In this document: positions 33,388 to 42,128 of the stretch, piece after piece
Layout: the number at the start of each line of letters is the position of its first letter
Numbering within the stretch: position 1 is the stretch's first letter
Source: Bacteroidota bacterium
Lineage (GTDB): Bacteria > Bacteroidota > Bacteroidia > UKL13-3
Assembly: GCA_027487835.1 (NCBI GenBank)
Contig: JAIYCU010000012.1
Location: 147,718 to 211,717, forward strand
Length of the DNA stretch: 64,000 nt
Direction: 5' to 3'
Program-made: the position numbers and the translations under genes
Notes under the pieces: model-generated
Seen by the model: only the letters and a program-made list of their open reading frames with translations
Told to the model about the DNA's origin: nothing
Database searches by the model: none

Positions 33388-34305
33388 ATGAAGATAAAAA
33401 AAACAATTGCAAGCTGCCTATTTATGCTACTAGTTGTTGCTGGCTTTGCACAAACCGATACAAGCACGATTCAAAAACCAAGAAAAGTAAAACATAATTT
33501 TCAAGCTGGGTTCAACCTAAACCAAGCCACTTTTAGTGATAATTGGAAAGGTGGCGGTTTAAATAGTTATGCCTTTGGTGGATTTACCAACTATTTGGTA
33601 AAATATAAAGGAAATCACTGGGATTTTAACTCCGACCTTCAATTGCAAATTGGTTTTCAAGAAATCCAAAATGATGGTGTTAGAAAAAATGCAGATCGAA
33701 TTTTTTATGATTTTAAAGCAGGTTATATCATCAATAAAAAATGGAACTTCTTTGCTTCTATGAACTTCCTATCGCAATTTATTGAAGGATATGATTATAA
33801 AACAAAAAGTAAAGTTGAGCCTACAAAAGATTCCCTCATCTCCACTTTATTTGCACCCGCCTATTTAACTTCTTCCTTAGGATTTGAATACAAGCCACTC
33901 GAATATCTTTGGATGCGTTTTGGTGTTGGAACTTTAAGGCAAACATTTGTCTTAGACGAGCGCATTTCAAATGCAGGATTATACGGTTTAGAAAAACCAG
34001 GTGATAAACTTAGAAACCAAGCGGTATTACAATTTATTGCTAATTTTGATAAAAACTTAGCCAGTAATGTAAATCTAAAAATGCGTTACATGACCAATTT
34101 AGACTATATCAAGGCAACACAATCAGGTGGAGGAATGAACATGGCAATGGTGCATATTTTTAATACTAATCTTACCCTTAAGGCAACAAAATATATTAGC
34201 ACCAACTTACAAATAAATGTGATTAAAGACCCTGATCAGGATAAAACTACCCAATTCTCTCAAATACTTTCCCTCGGAATTGTTTATAGTTTATCAAGAG
34301 AATAA
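33388..34305 (+). CDS. DUF3078 outer-membrane beta-barrel protein
   Basis: 305 residues with a signal peptide (TIASCLFMLLVVAGFAQ). The sequence FNLNQATFSDNWKGGGLNSYAFGGFTNYLVKYKGNHWDFNSDLQL is typical of the Bacteroidota DUF3078 family, predicted to be an outer-membrane barrel of unknown function. It lies six bases after the cysteine desulfurase and ends at a hairpin terminator. Confidence 0.85.
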   Translation: MKIKKTIASCLFMLLVVAGFAQTDTSTIQKPRKVKHNFQAGFNLNQATFSDNWKGGGLNSYAFGGFTNYLVKYKGNHWDFNSDLQLQIGFQEIQNDGVRKNADRIFYDFKAGYIINKKWNFFASMNFLSQFIEGYDYKTKSKVEPTKDSLISTLFAPAYLTSSLGFEYKPLEYLWMRFGVGTLRQTFVLDERISNAGLYGLEKPGDKLRNQAVLQFIANFDKNLASNVNLKMRYMTNLDYIKATQSGGGMNMAMVHIFNTNLTLKATKYISTNLQINVIKDPDQDKTTQFSQILSLGIVYSLSRE

Positions 34306-34327
34306 TTATTCAGAAACTAATTTTTAT

Positions 34328-34373
34328 AAAGGCTGTTAATATTGTTACTTGCAATCATTAAACAGCCTTTTTT
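34328..34373 (+). terminator. Long hairpin ending directly at the next start codon
   Basis: AAAGGCTGTT and AACAGCCTTT pair, and the stem can continue inward (AATATTG with CAATCATT) with small bulges. A T run follows and touches the ATG at 34374. It terminates the DUF3078 unit and may also affect expression of the adenosyltransferase. Confidence 0.7.
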
Positions 34374-34928
34374 ATGTCTTTTAAAATTTATACCAAAACC
34401 GGTGATGCCGGCGAAACCTCATTAATCGGAGGTGTTAGGGTCTTAAAATCTCACTTACGTATAGAAAGTTATGGAACAGTAGATGAGTTAAATTCTTACT
34501 TAGGTCTTATAAAAGACTCCATACAAATATCGCATGCCAAAGAAATTATTTACGAAATTCAGGATAGGTTATTTACCATAGGTGCAGTATTAGCTAGTGA
34601 TCCAGAAAAATCTAAAATGAAAGTTCCAGACCTTCACGAAAGCGATTTAGTCTTGCTAGAAAAAGAGATGGATGTAATGGATGCCCAACTTCCTTCCTTA
34701 AAAAACTTTGTATTGCCAGGTGGAAATGTGACTGCTTCTCATTGTCACGTAGCTAGATGCATTTGCAGAAGAGCAGAAAGAATTGTGGTTCACTTATCGT
34801 TAGATTCAGAAGTCCCAGATATTATTATAAGATACCTTAATAGATTAAGTGATTATCTTTTTATGCTTTCAAGGTATATTGTGCAGCAAGCAAATGCAGA
34901 AGAAATCTTATGGCGTCCACGCGCTTAA
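34374..34928 (+). CDS. ATP:cob(I)alamin adenosyltransferase (PduO type)
   Basis: 184 residues. KIYTKTGDAGETSLIGG at the N-terminus binds ATP, and the helical core contains RIESYGTVDELNSYLG and HVARCICRRAERIVV plus NRLSDYLFMLSRY, all diagnostic of PduO-type adenosyltransferases. It makes adenosylcobalamin for B12-dependent enzymes. There is no Shine-Dalgarno-like sequence, since the terminator T-tract occupies the position before the ATG. The stop codon overlaps that of the convergent SPOR gene. Confidence 0.95.
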   Translation: MSFKIYTKTGDAGETSLIGGVRVLKSHLRIESYGTVDELNSYLGLIKDSIQISHAKEIIYEIQDRLFTIGAVLASDPEKSKMKVPDLHESDLVLLEKEMDVMDAQLPSLKNFVLPGGNVTASHCHVARCICRRAERIVVHLSLDSEVPDIIIRYLNRLSDYLFMLSRYIVQQANAEEILWRPRA

Positions 34929-36184
34929 AAAGCGGCGTAAATCCAAACCATTTTACCATCAGCCTTTAAGTTATCGGCTAACTTTTGAGCTTGCCCCATT
35001 TTAGATTTCCGTGCAAAGGCAGCTAAGTGAAATGGATAAGTTTCTGGCTTAAGGGTAATGGATTGTTTATACCCTTTTGAACGCAGGTTTTGCACTTGGT
35101 TAGCAGCATTATCTTCGCTTTTGAAAGCACCTGCAATAACATAAAATCCTTTAGGAATTAGATTTTGTTCAGCATTGGCTTTTAAAACTTCCAATTCGGT
35201 GTCTTCAATAGAAATTGAAGTTGCAGTAGGTGAAATTCCACTTTCTAAAGATGGCAACGCTTCATTTACATCCAAAGTAGCGGCCGGACTAGCTTCTAAA
35301 GTTTCGGTTTGAACCAATTCGATGGCTAAATAACTTGTACTATCAAAATAGAAAGAATCCTTTTTTAGGGATAAACCAATATGATTTGTTAATTCAGAAT
35401 AATTAATTGTTGAACTTGAAGGTTCAATTATAACAGGCTTAACCGTGTTTAAAGTTTCGCGAGCATTCTTTTCAATCACCTCAACTGTTTGACCAGAGAT
35501 ATCCATTTTTGCTACCTGAGATTTGATATTCTCTACAGGTCCTGAATATAAAAACAAGCCAAGATTTACTAACAAAATTAAAGTTAAGGCAGTAGCTATA
35601 ACAGGGAATAAATTGTTACTTTTTTTAACAGTTGTGCTTTCAGAAATTTTAGCGTGATCCAGCATTACCTTTAGCTCTTTTAACGCAGATTCACGCATTT
35701 GAACCAAAGCTTCATCCTCATCCTCTTCCGCACTAAACTCTAAACGTTTTACTTTTAAAAGATTGGCAGCAAAATGAATGGGTTTAAGTCCAAAAGAAGC
35801 CTTTTCAATACTAACCTCACGCAAAGGTTCAAAATCTAATTCTCCTAAAACATTGAATTTAAAATATCCAAACCCATCAATCTCTAATCGTTTGCCTGGT
35901 AAAATAGCTGATCGTAAAGATAATCCCAAAGATTCAATCCTATTTGAGATTTCATTTAATTGTGAATGCGCAGCTAAGAAATCAATAAAGGCTGGTGTGG
36001 TTATAAAATCCCCTTGAGAAAAGTTAATCTTCTTCATACAAGGAGATATTATCTTAGCAACAGGATCTACAATATAATCCACTTCTTCACAAACAAAACG
36101 ACCTACACCTGCAAGGCATAATTCATTATGAGCATATAGATAATGCTTAATAAAGTGTACTATTTTTAAATCAGAACTCGTCAC
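34925..36184 (-). CDS. HU-CCDC81 and SPOR domain membrane protein
   Basis: 419 residues. The N-terminal 160 residues (HNELCLAGVGRFVCEEVDYIVD; KRLEIDGFGYFKFNVLGELDFEP) resemble two prokaryotic HU-CCDC81-type domains. One transmembrane helix follows at about 205-225 (FPVIATALTLILLVNLGLFLY), then a variable linker and a C-terminal SPOR domain (FYVIAGAFKSEDNAANQVQNLRSKGYK). SPOR domains bind denuded glycan at division sites, while the HU-like part is cytoplasmic, so it could link the nucleoid or another cytoplasmic partner to the septum. Architecture common in Bacteroidota. Confidence 0.85.
   Translation of the reverse strand: MTSSDLKIVHFIKHYLYAHNELCLAGVGRFVCEEVDYIVDPVAKIISPCMKKINFSQGDFITTPAFIDFLAAHSQLNEISNRIESLGLSLRSAILPGKRLEIDGFGYFKFNVLGELDFEPLREVSIEKASFGLKPIHFAANLLKVKRLEFSAEEDEDEALVQMRESALKELKVMLDHAKISESTTVKKSNNLFPVIATALTLILLVNLGLFLYSGPVENIKSQVAKMDISGQTVEVIEKNARETLNTVKPVIIEPSSSTINYSELTNHIGLSLKKDSFYFDSTSYLAIELVQTETLEASPAATLDVNEALPSLESGISPTATSISIEDTELEVLKANAEQNLIPKGFYVIAGAFKSEDNAANQVQNLRSKGYKQSITLKPETYPFHLAAFARKSKMGQAQKLADNLKADGKMVWIYAAF
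35306..35315 (+). repeat. GGTTTGAACC motif copy 12
   Basis: Inside the linker of the SPOR protein gene, coding strand LVQTE; full 15-mer TTCGGTTTGAACCAA. Confidence 0.7.
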
Positions 36185-36273
36185 TATATACTATCAATTA
36201 ACACAAAGTAAACAAAAACAAGCAAGTAGCTATCCACAAGCTTTCCACAAACCTATGAAAAAAAGGCATAAAA

Positions 36274-36301
36274 AAAAGGCCATTCTTTCGAATGGCCTTT
36301 T
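36274..36301 (-). terminator. Terminator after gldN
   Basis: AAAAGGCCATTC pairs perfectly with GAATGGCCTTTT around loop TTTC, followed on the minus strand by a T run. It closes the gldKLMN operon. Confidence 0.9.
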
Positions 36302-36318
36302 CTATAAAATTATTACTA

Positions 36319-37155
36319 TTAGTATTCCCAGAAATCATGCTCTTTTTCAAAAAGCTCTTGCTTAATTCTTTCGCCTTCTAGCAAGGCAGCAACACCGTTG
36401 TCTTTGTATTCCGCATATTGACGAATATACATATCCTGCTGGTTAGCTTCTTTAATAATGTAGCCATTAAACAATCGTTGTTCAAACCAATCATCATAGG
36501 TTAACCTAGCTGCATCATTTTGCCTATTAAATACTTCAAAATTAATTAAGAAATGCCTTAAATCATTTCCATCTTTTGAGTGGTATTTAAACACACATAA
36601 ATCTTGTTCACCCAAATCAACACCTCCTAAAGTAACACGGTATTGTGGCGAAATAGAAACAATGCGCACAAACATTTGTGAATGCTTCTTGTCAAAAATC
36701 CAATCTTCTACAATTCTGAATTTGGTAATTCTTAATTCAGGAATCATAGGATTAACAATGGTATCTAACTTGGTAAAAGTAGGATCTTCAGGATCAATTG
36801 GAACTTCAACATATTCTGTATCTGTACCCAAGGCCAAGAACTCCTCAATTGACATTTGTGTAGCCAATGAATCATCACGGTATGGAACTAATTTACCTTC
36901 CTTTACAGCATTGTATAAAACAATACTTAATGGATTTTTAGGCCATGCCATAGGCTGATTGGTTTTTTCTCTAACGTCAATCATTCTAACTACACGCTTA
37001 GCATACATTACATCTGCTTCACGCAAGTAAGGCCATGGAATAACCTTACGCTCAGATACTGCTTGTCTATTGTATATAAAATCATCATATACACCTTGTG
37101 CCATTGATGGCAAAGCCAGTATAACCAAAACTAAGATTCCTACTATTCTTTTCAT
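36319..37155 (-). CDS. gldN: T9SS ring-associated protein GldN
   Basis: 278 residues with a signal peptide (MKRIVGILVLVILALPSMAQ). The sequence (VIPWPYLREADVMYAKRVVRMIDVREKTNQPM ... LSIVLYNAVKEGKL) is typical of GldN/PorN, which with the lipoprotein GldK/PorK forms a large periplasmic ring under the outer membrane. It is the last gene of the gldKLMN set and lies 18 bases after gldM. Essential for protein export by the T9SS and for gliding in motile relatives. Confidence 0.95.
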   Translation of the reverse strand: MKRIVGILVLVILALPSMAQGVYDDFIYNRQAVSERKVIPWPYLREADVMYAKRVVRMIDVREKTNQPMAWPKNPLSIVLYNAVKEGKLVPYRDDSLATQMSIEEFLALGTDTEYVEVPIDPEDPTFTKLDTIVNPMIPELRITKFRIVEDWIFDKKHSQMFVRIVSISPQYRVTLGGVDLGEQDLCVFKYHSKDGNDLRHFLINFEVFNRQNDAARLTYDDWFEQRLFNGYIIKEANQQDMYIRQYAEYKDNGVAALLEGERIKQELFEKEHDFWEY

Positions 37156-37173
37156 TGCTTACAAAAATTTCAA

Positions 37174-38727
37174 TTAATTTCTAATTTCTACTGCTAGAGA
37201 ACCTGGTACAGGCACAACTCCTGCAGGACCTTTAGCTTTAATACCCATTAAGATATAAAGATCGCCTGGTCTAGCAGAATTTAACATTGTTTTAGCTCTT
37301 GGTGTTAATTGTTCGCTATTACCTTTTTCTACAGATGCTTGACCATTTTTAGGCTTGTAAACTAAACTCCATTCAGTTGGAGAGTATTTAACACCTTCAA
37401 ATACGAAGTCTTTCAATACAGTTAATACAAAGTTTGAAGATTTAATTTGACCCATAGTAGCTGTAGGAGATGATCCATCAATAGAACCTAATACGATAGT
37501 TGGCTTAGGAACCTGACGAACACGGTATTCTTTTATACCCATTGTTTTACCATCAACAGAAGCCGTTATCGTAATGGTACGTTGAGAACCATCAACCAAT
37601 AAATCAAATTCACCATCCTTTTTCTTTTTCAACGTTCCACCTGCAGTACAAGTAACATTTACTTTATTAGCTCCAACACCAGGTACAGAAACAGCGATAG
37701 GATTTTCTAAACCAATATAAACAGCGTTCATTTTGGTTGCAGATATTACCGCAATTGGCGCCAATGCAAAGAATTCACCTTCCTTTTCGTAGGTTTTTCT
37801 TTGACCGCTACTATTTACAGTTGAAATAACTGCTTTAAACTTATTAACACCTTCTCTAGTTGCAGTCATAGTATACTTACCAATACCTTTTTCTGAAGGT
37901 ATTTTATTTCCACCTACCGTAATATCAGCTTCACTTCTGCTGCTTGAGGCAGCTAAGAAAATTTGAGCCTCATACTTATTACCAAGTGTAATATAAGTGC
38001 CGCTAATTGGTATAATTTGTGCTTCGAAATCGGTTACAATTTGAACATCATCTGTTAAAGAACCTTTCAACATATCTAATATTTGAGATTCTGTGTTTTT
38101 GATGTCATTTTGGGTTTTAGCCATTAAGGCTACAACTGCTGCAAGAGGCGTGTGCTCAAACATTTCAGACTCCCAAGATTGCTTACCATCTTTAGGATCA
38201 TCTGCTTTTAAGTCAGATTTAACATCTTTTCTTTTATCAGCAGGTAAAATCGCAAGCATTTGCTCTCTTAATTGATTGATTTTAGCTTTTACTTCTGCAC
38301 CTTTACCTTGGTTAATCATCAAATTGGCATGCAATTCGATATTAGAAGCTTGAGACAATTCTTCTTTAGGGTCACCTTCTGGAAACTCTTCAGTAGCCTT
38401 ACGACCACCTGCAGTTTTAATAAGTTCATCCTTTAACGTTTGAAAGTACTTTACTCCTTCTTCAGCAATCTTCTTCAATTGAATAGATTTGTTGTAAGCC
38501 TCTGTACCTTTTGTATCATTTGGAAGATCTGTATGAAACTTTTCAATTTGTTTCATTGTGTTAATATTCTTTTCATCAATGTTGCGGCCAGCACTATCCA
38601 TGCTTACCTCAACCATATGAAAAGACTTCAAAATTTCAGCAGACACATTTAGCGCTAACAATGCTGTTAGTACCAAATACATCATGTTGATCATTTTTTG
38701 CCTTACTGTTAATTTACCACCAGCCAT
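37174..38727 (-). CDS. gldM: T9SS motor protein GldM
   Basis: 517 residues. One N-terminal transmembrane helix (MINMMYLVLTALLALNVSAEIL) is followed by a long periplasmic part of four domains (GldM/PorM D1-D4). The motif AGGKLTVRQKMINMMYLVLTALLALNVS is strongly conserved in the family. With GldL it forms the proton-driven rotary motor that powers secretion, and its periplasmic tip contacts the GldKN ring. Gap to gldL is 28 bases. Confidence 0.96.
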   Translation of the reverse strand: MAGGKLTVRQKMINMMYLVLTALLALNVSAEILKSFHMVEVSMDSAGRNIDEKNINTMKQIEKFHTDLPNDTKGTEAYNKSIQLKKIAEEGVKYFQTLKDELIKTAGGRKATEEFPEGDPKEELSQASNIELHANLMINQGKGAEVKAKINQLREQMLAILPADKRKDVKSDLKADDPKDGKQSWESEMFEHTPLAAVVALMAKTQNDIKNTESQILDMLKGSLTDDVQIVTDFEAQIIPISGTYITLGNKYEAQIFLAASSSRSEADITVGGNKIPSEKGIGKYTMTATREGVNKFKAVISTVNSSGQRKTYEKEGEFFALAPIAVISATKMNAVYIGLENPIAVSVPGVGANKVNVTCTAGGTLKKKKDGEFDLLVDGSQRTITITASVDGKTMGIKEYRVRQVPKPTIVLGSIDGSSPTATMGQIKSSNFVLTVLKDFVFEGVKYSPTEWSLVYKPKNGQASVEKGNSEQLTPRAKTMLNSARPGDLYILMGIKAKGPAGVVPVPGSLAVEIRN

Positions 38728-38755
38728 GTTTTAGATTAATTTAATGAATTTGAAA

Positions 38756-39550
38756 TTAGTTGCGAACGTTCATAGCAGCAAGCATGTTGCCGTATACGCT
38801 ATTTAACGAAGAAATGTTCTTATTTAGTTTATCCATTTCTCCTTTAAACTGATCCGCATTTGAAGAAGTTTCATTTAAAGTATTTACTACTTTAGATAAA
38901 CCATTCACAAATTCATTTATTGATTTCAAGTGGTTGTTTGATTCAGCAATTTCTAATTCGTAGATTGAGTTTAACGATGAAAGATTCTTAGTCATTTTCT
39001 CAATTTGAGCACCATATTCTCTAGAACCTTCAGATGCATTAACTATACCTTCCATTGCAACAACAGCCTTAGAATAAGAAGTATTGATTCCTGTTAATGA
39101 ATCAGCAGCTTGCTGTACATTTTTTGTATAATTGTCTGTTGCAACAGCAGCTGTAGAAAGATCTTTCATGCTAGTTACATTTTCACTTAAAGTGCGCATA
39201 CCATTGCCTAAGCTGCTAATTAAGTCTGGACCAATCTTAGCATCTTCTAACATTTTATCTAATTGTTGAGTAATAGAACCTTTGTTTGAAGTAACTTTCT
39301 TTTCTTTAGACTCTAATCCAGCTAATTCTGGATAAACTAATGTCCAATCTGGTTCTGCATGAGGTGGTTCAAATGCAGAAATAAAGAAGATAGCGGCCTC
39401 TGTTAATAGACCAACCATTAACATTAAGTCGGCTCCAGGCCAGTGTAGAATTTTAAATAAAGCACCAATAATTACGACTGCGGCACCGATACCGTAGGCT
39501 TTTGCCATAAATGACTTAAAGCCTTTGCTTTCCATAAAACTGTTTTTCAT
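38756..39550 (-). CDS. gldL: T9SS motor protein GldL
   Basis: 264 residues. Two N-terminal transmembrane helices (GIGAAVVIIGALFKILHWPGADLMLMVGLLTEAAIFFISAFEPP) include the family's conserved KxxHWPGA turn and the intramembrane Glu (TEAAIFFIS) implicated in proton flow. The cytoplasmic remainder is helical and predicted to be coiled-coil. It is the stator partner of GldM. A TTAG tetranucleotide repeat lies in the 45-bp gap before the gene. Confidence 0.96.
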   Translation of the reverse strand: MKNSFMESKGFKSFMAKAYGIGAAVVIIGALFKILHWPGADLMLMVGLLTEAAIFFISAFEPPHAEPDWTLVYPELAGLESKEKKVTSNKGSITQQLDKMLEDAKIGPDLISSLGNGMRTLSENVTSMKDLSTAAVATDNYTKNVQQAADSLTGINTSYSKAVVAMEGIVNASEGSREYGAQIEKMTKNLSSLNSIYELEIAESNNHLKSINEFVNGLSKVVNTLNETSSNADQFKGEMDKLNKNISSLNSVYGNMLAAMNVRN

Positions 39551-39562
39551 TGTTAGGATTGT

Positions 39563-39581
39563 TTAGTTAGTTAGTTAGTTG
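39563..39581. repeat. TTAG tetranucleotide repeat, about 4.75 copies
   Basis: Seen on the plus strand as TTAGTTAGTTAGTTAGTTG in the gldK-gldL gap, i.e. within the untranslated spacer just before the gldL ribosome-binding region. Confidence 0.8.
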
Positions 39582-39595
39582 ATTTTGATTGATTC

Positions 39596-40885
39596 TTATT
39601 TTTTATCTCTATTAGAGCGACCTACATAACTCATTACACAACGGAAACCTGTGAACGAGTTACAACTGTCTTGGTATTCATAAGTTCTTGAGCCATTGCT
39701 AATATAATGTGCAATATCTTTCCAAGAGCCACCACGAATTACTTTTCTTTTTAAGGTTTCAGACTCTTCATCCTTTGCATCATATTGATAATCTGAATTC
39801 AAGTCATGTGAAAATAAGTGACCAGATTCTGCAAATGCAGTAACTGTCCATTCTGCAACGTTTCCACTCATATCATATAAACCATAATCATTAGGGAAAT
39901 AAGAACCTACACGGATTGGATAAACACCGCCATCCGCACCATAATCACCGCGTCCTGGTTTGAAGTTAGCCAATGCACAACCTTTGGCATTACGCACATA
40001 AGGTCCACCCCAAGGATACATTGTTTGATCACGTCCACCTCTCGCTGCATATTCCCACTCATACTCCGTTGGTAATCTATATGCTGTAACTAAGTTTTCA
40101 CCATTTTCTGAATAGAATGCATTTAAATGGAATGTTCTCCAATGGCAAAATGCACGCGCTTGTCTCCAGTTTACACCTACTACAGGATAGTCATCGTATT
40201 TTGGATGCCAGTAGTACATCGTAGAAATAGGCTCATTATAAGCGTATGTAAAATCGCGCATAAATACCAAAGTATCTGGATAAACTTCTACTACTTCTTC
40301 TTTCTTAAATTCAGCTCTGCTATGCTTGTAGGCATCTTGTTTGTGCAATAAAGCAGCAGCACGATAATCAATATAATCGTAGCGATACTTTAATTTTCTA
40401 ACATCTACCTGCTTAGTGCGGTAATAAACCTCATTGCCTTGATAGTATAAGTCATTGATTTCTCCGCTCTTTAAATCTTCGGATTCAATCTTTAATTTAT
40501 AATCTATAGCATGACCTTCCATTTCCTCTTCGGTAATTGGATCAATAAGCGGCACATAAAACTTATCGCCTAATTTCTCGCGAACGATTGAGTCCAAAAT
40601 CTCATCTACAAATTGACGGTATTCGTTATTTGTAATTTCGGTATCATCCATGTAGAAAGCTGTAATGGTGACTTGCTTATTAGGCGCAATCATCGCATTA
40701 GGAACATCTTGTTCATTTGCCCCAACATGAATGGTACCAGATGGAATGTAGACAGTCCCATAAGGCTGCGGATGGAACCATGCGCTGCGCCCAGGGACAC
40801 CATTTAATTCTCCTTTATCGCTGCTTAGACAACTGCTTAATACAGTTGCAAGAGAAAGGAAGAAAAACCACTTAAATTGCTTCAT
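39596..40885 (-). CDS. gldK: T9SS ring lipoprotein GldK
   Basis: 429 residues. Lipoprotein signal at the N-terminus (ATVLSSCLSS). The body is a formylglycine-generating-enzyme/SUMF1-like domain (PSGTIHVGANEQDVPN, DTEITNNEYRQFVDE, RLPTEYEWEYAARGG, MSGNVAEWT, VIRGGSWKD, FTGFRCV), which is the GldK/PorK fold and is not thought to be enzymatic here. It anchors the GldKN ring to the outer membrane. First gene of the gldKLMN operon, with a good promoter upstream. Confidence 0.96.
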   Translation of the reverse strand: MKQFKWFFFLSLATVLSSCLSSDKGELNGVPGRSAWFHPQPYGTVYIPSGTIHVGANEQDVPNAMIAPNKQVTITAFYMDDTEITNNEYRQFVDEILDSIVREKLGDKFYVPLIDPITEEEMEGHAIDYKLKIESEDLKSGEINDLYYQGNEVYYRTKQVDVRKLKYRYDYIDYRAAALLHKQDAYKHSRAEFKKEEVVEVYPDTLVFMRDFTYAYNEPISTMYYWHPKYDDYPVVGVNWRQARAFCHWRTFHLNAFYSENGENLVTAYRLPTEYEWEYAARGGRDQTMYPWGGPYVRNAKGCALANFKPGRGDYGADGGVYPIRVGSYFPNDYGLYDMSGNVAEWTVTAFAESGHLFSHDLNSDYQYDAKDEESETLKRKVIRGGSWKDIAHYISNGSRTYEYQDSCNSFTGFRCVMSYVGRSNRDKK

Positions 40886-40917
40886 CGTATTGTTAAATAT
40901 TAGTTACGCTAATGTGG

Positions 40918-40947
40918 CAAAATTATGATTTCGTATGAATAAACCAA
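40918..40947 (-). promoter_or_regulatory. Promoter upstream of gldK
   Basis: On the minus strand TTG (40947-40945), a 19-base spacer, then TAATTTTG (40925-40918), an exact TTG-N19-TAnnTTTG Bacteroidota promoter, 33 bases before the gldK start. It suggests gldKLMN can be transcribed separately from the porP-like gene upstream. Confidence 0.65.
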
Positions 40948-40996
40948 GTTTTGCCAAATATTTTTATGTAAAAACGGGATTTTTTTAAATTTATTA

Positions 40997-42016
40997 TTAC
41001 ATGAATCTAGGTGTATATCTAGATCTCAAAGGTTTTGGGTCTCTTGGTGGGATTTTAACACCAAAACAATATCTCAATACAATTTCATGAGAACCTGAAG
41101 AGTAGTTGAGAATGCGAGTAGTCGTTAAGTCATAAGAATAACCAGCAAACAAGCCTGGCACTCCCCTTGGAAATTCATATCCAGCCAAAAATACAACTGC
41201 ATCCATTGGTCTCCAAGTTAAACCAGCTCTTACGCTTTGGTTAAAAATTGCCATACAGTTTAAATCAGCTTGAATTTTTCCTGGATCTTTCTTGATTAAA
41301 ATATTGGGGTTCAAAACTAAACCACCACCCAAATCATAATCAGCGCCTGTCATGAAGTAATAGTGCAATTTAGAATCTATAATGGTTGATCCACCTGGAT
41401 AATCATATTTAATTTGATTTTGATTAAGGTGTGTAGCTGAAAAACCAGCGTAGAAATTATCTACCAATCCAAGCAAGTTAGCTTGTGTATAGTATAAACC
41501 AAAATCTAAATCTAATGCAGTACCTGAAACTAAACCTTTAGGAATCTTTGGATCATCAGGCTCATTGGCAGATAATTTTGCGCCATCTAAAGACCTTTGC
41601 ATTTGCCCCACTCCTATTCCAAAGGCTAAATTGCCGCCAGAACCAATTGGTTGACGATAAGATAATGCACCTCTAATAACTAAGGTTTGTTCAAAACCTA
41701 ATTCATCATTTACAATGGTTGCTCCTAATCCAATTCTTTGTCCTTTACCAATACTTGTATTAATAGAACCAACTAAATTGGTTGGTGGATCACCTTGCGC
41801 CAAATTATTAACTGTTTTGCCACCGAAGCCTACCCATTGGTTGCGATTTAAAAGACTAACGCAAATCTTTCCATCTGTTGCTCCAGCATACCCAGCATTG
41901 AATAGTAGTTTATTATACATAAACTGACTGTAATGCGGATCTTGTTGAGCCTTTGTAGTAGCCGCTGCAAGTAGCAGAACGGATGCAAAAATAATTCTAG
42001 TAAAAGGTATCTTCAT
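40997..42016 (-). CDS. PorP/SprF family T9SS outer-membrane protein
   Basis: 339 residues with a signal peptide (IIFASVLLLAAATTKAQ). QQDPHYSQFMYNKLLFNAGYAGATDGKICVSLLNRNQWVGFGG at the mature N-terminus is the hallmark of the PorP/SprF family, a beta-barrel that attaches the ring complex or specific cargo (PorE/SprB type) to the outer membrane. It is located directly upstream of gldK on the same strand, a common arrangement. Whether it is the core PorP or one of several paralogues cannot be decided here. Confidence 0.92.
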   Translation of the reverse strand: MKIPFTRIIFASVLLLAAATTKAQQDPHYSQFMYNKLLFNAGYAGATDGKICVSLLNRNQWVGFGGKTVNNLAQGDPPTNLVGSINTSIGKGQRIGLGATIVNDELGFEQTLVIRGALSYRQPIGSGGNLAFGIGVGQMQRSLDGAKLSANEPDDPKIPKGLVSGTALDLDFGLYYTQANLLGLVDNFYAGFSATHLNQNQIKYDYPGGSTIIDSKLHYYFMTGADYDLGGGLVLNPNILIKKDPGKIQADLNCMAIFNQSVRAGLTWRPMDAVVFLAGYEFPRGVPGLFAGYSYDLTTTRILNYSSGSHEIVLRYCFGVKIPPRDPKPLRSRYTPRFM

Positions 42017-42128
42017 TCCAAAAAATCGTTTATTCGTTAGTAGTATCGAATTACGAATTTAGAAAATATCAGCAATAAAAGAAGCCTTGTGTAAAATTTA
42101 AGAAAAATTATACATAATTGGACACTCT

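Noticed and set aside
34306-34373. Cobalamin riboswitch before the adenosyltransferase gene
   Set aside because: The gap is only 68 bases and is filled by a terminator hairpin; the conserved B12-box and core are not seen.
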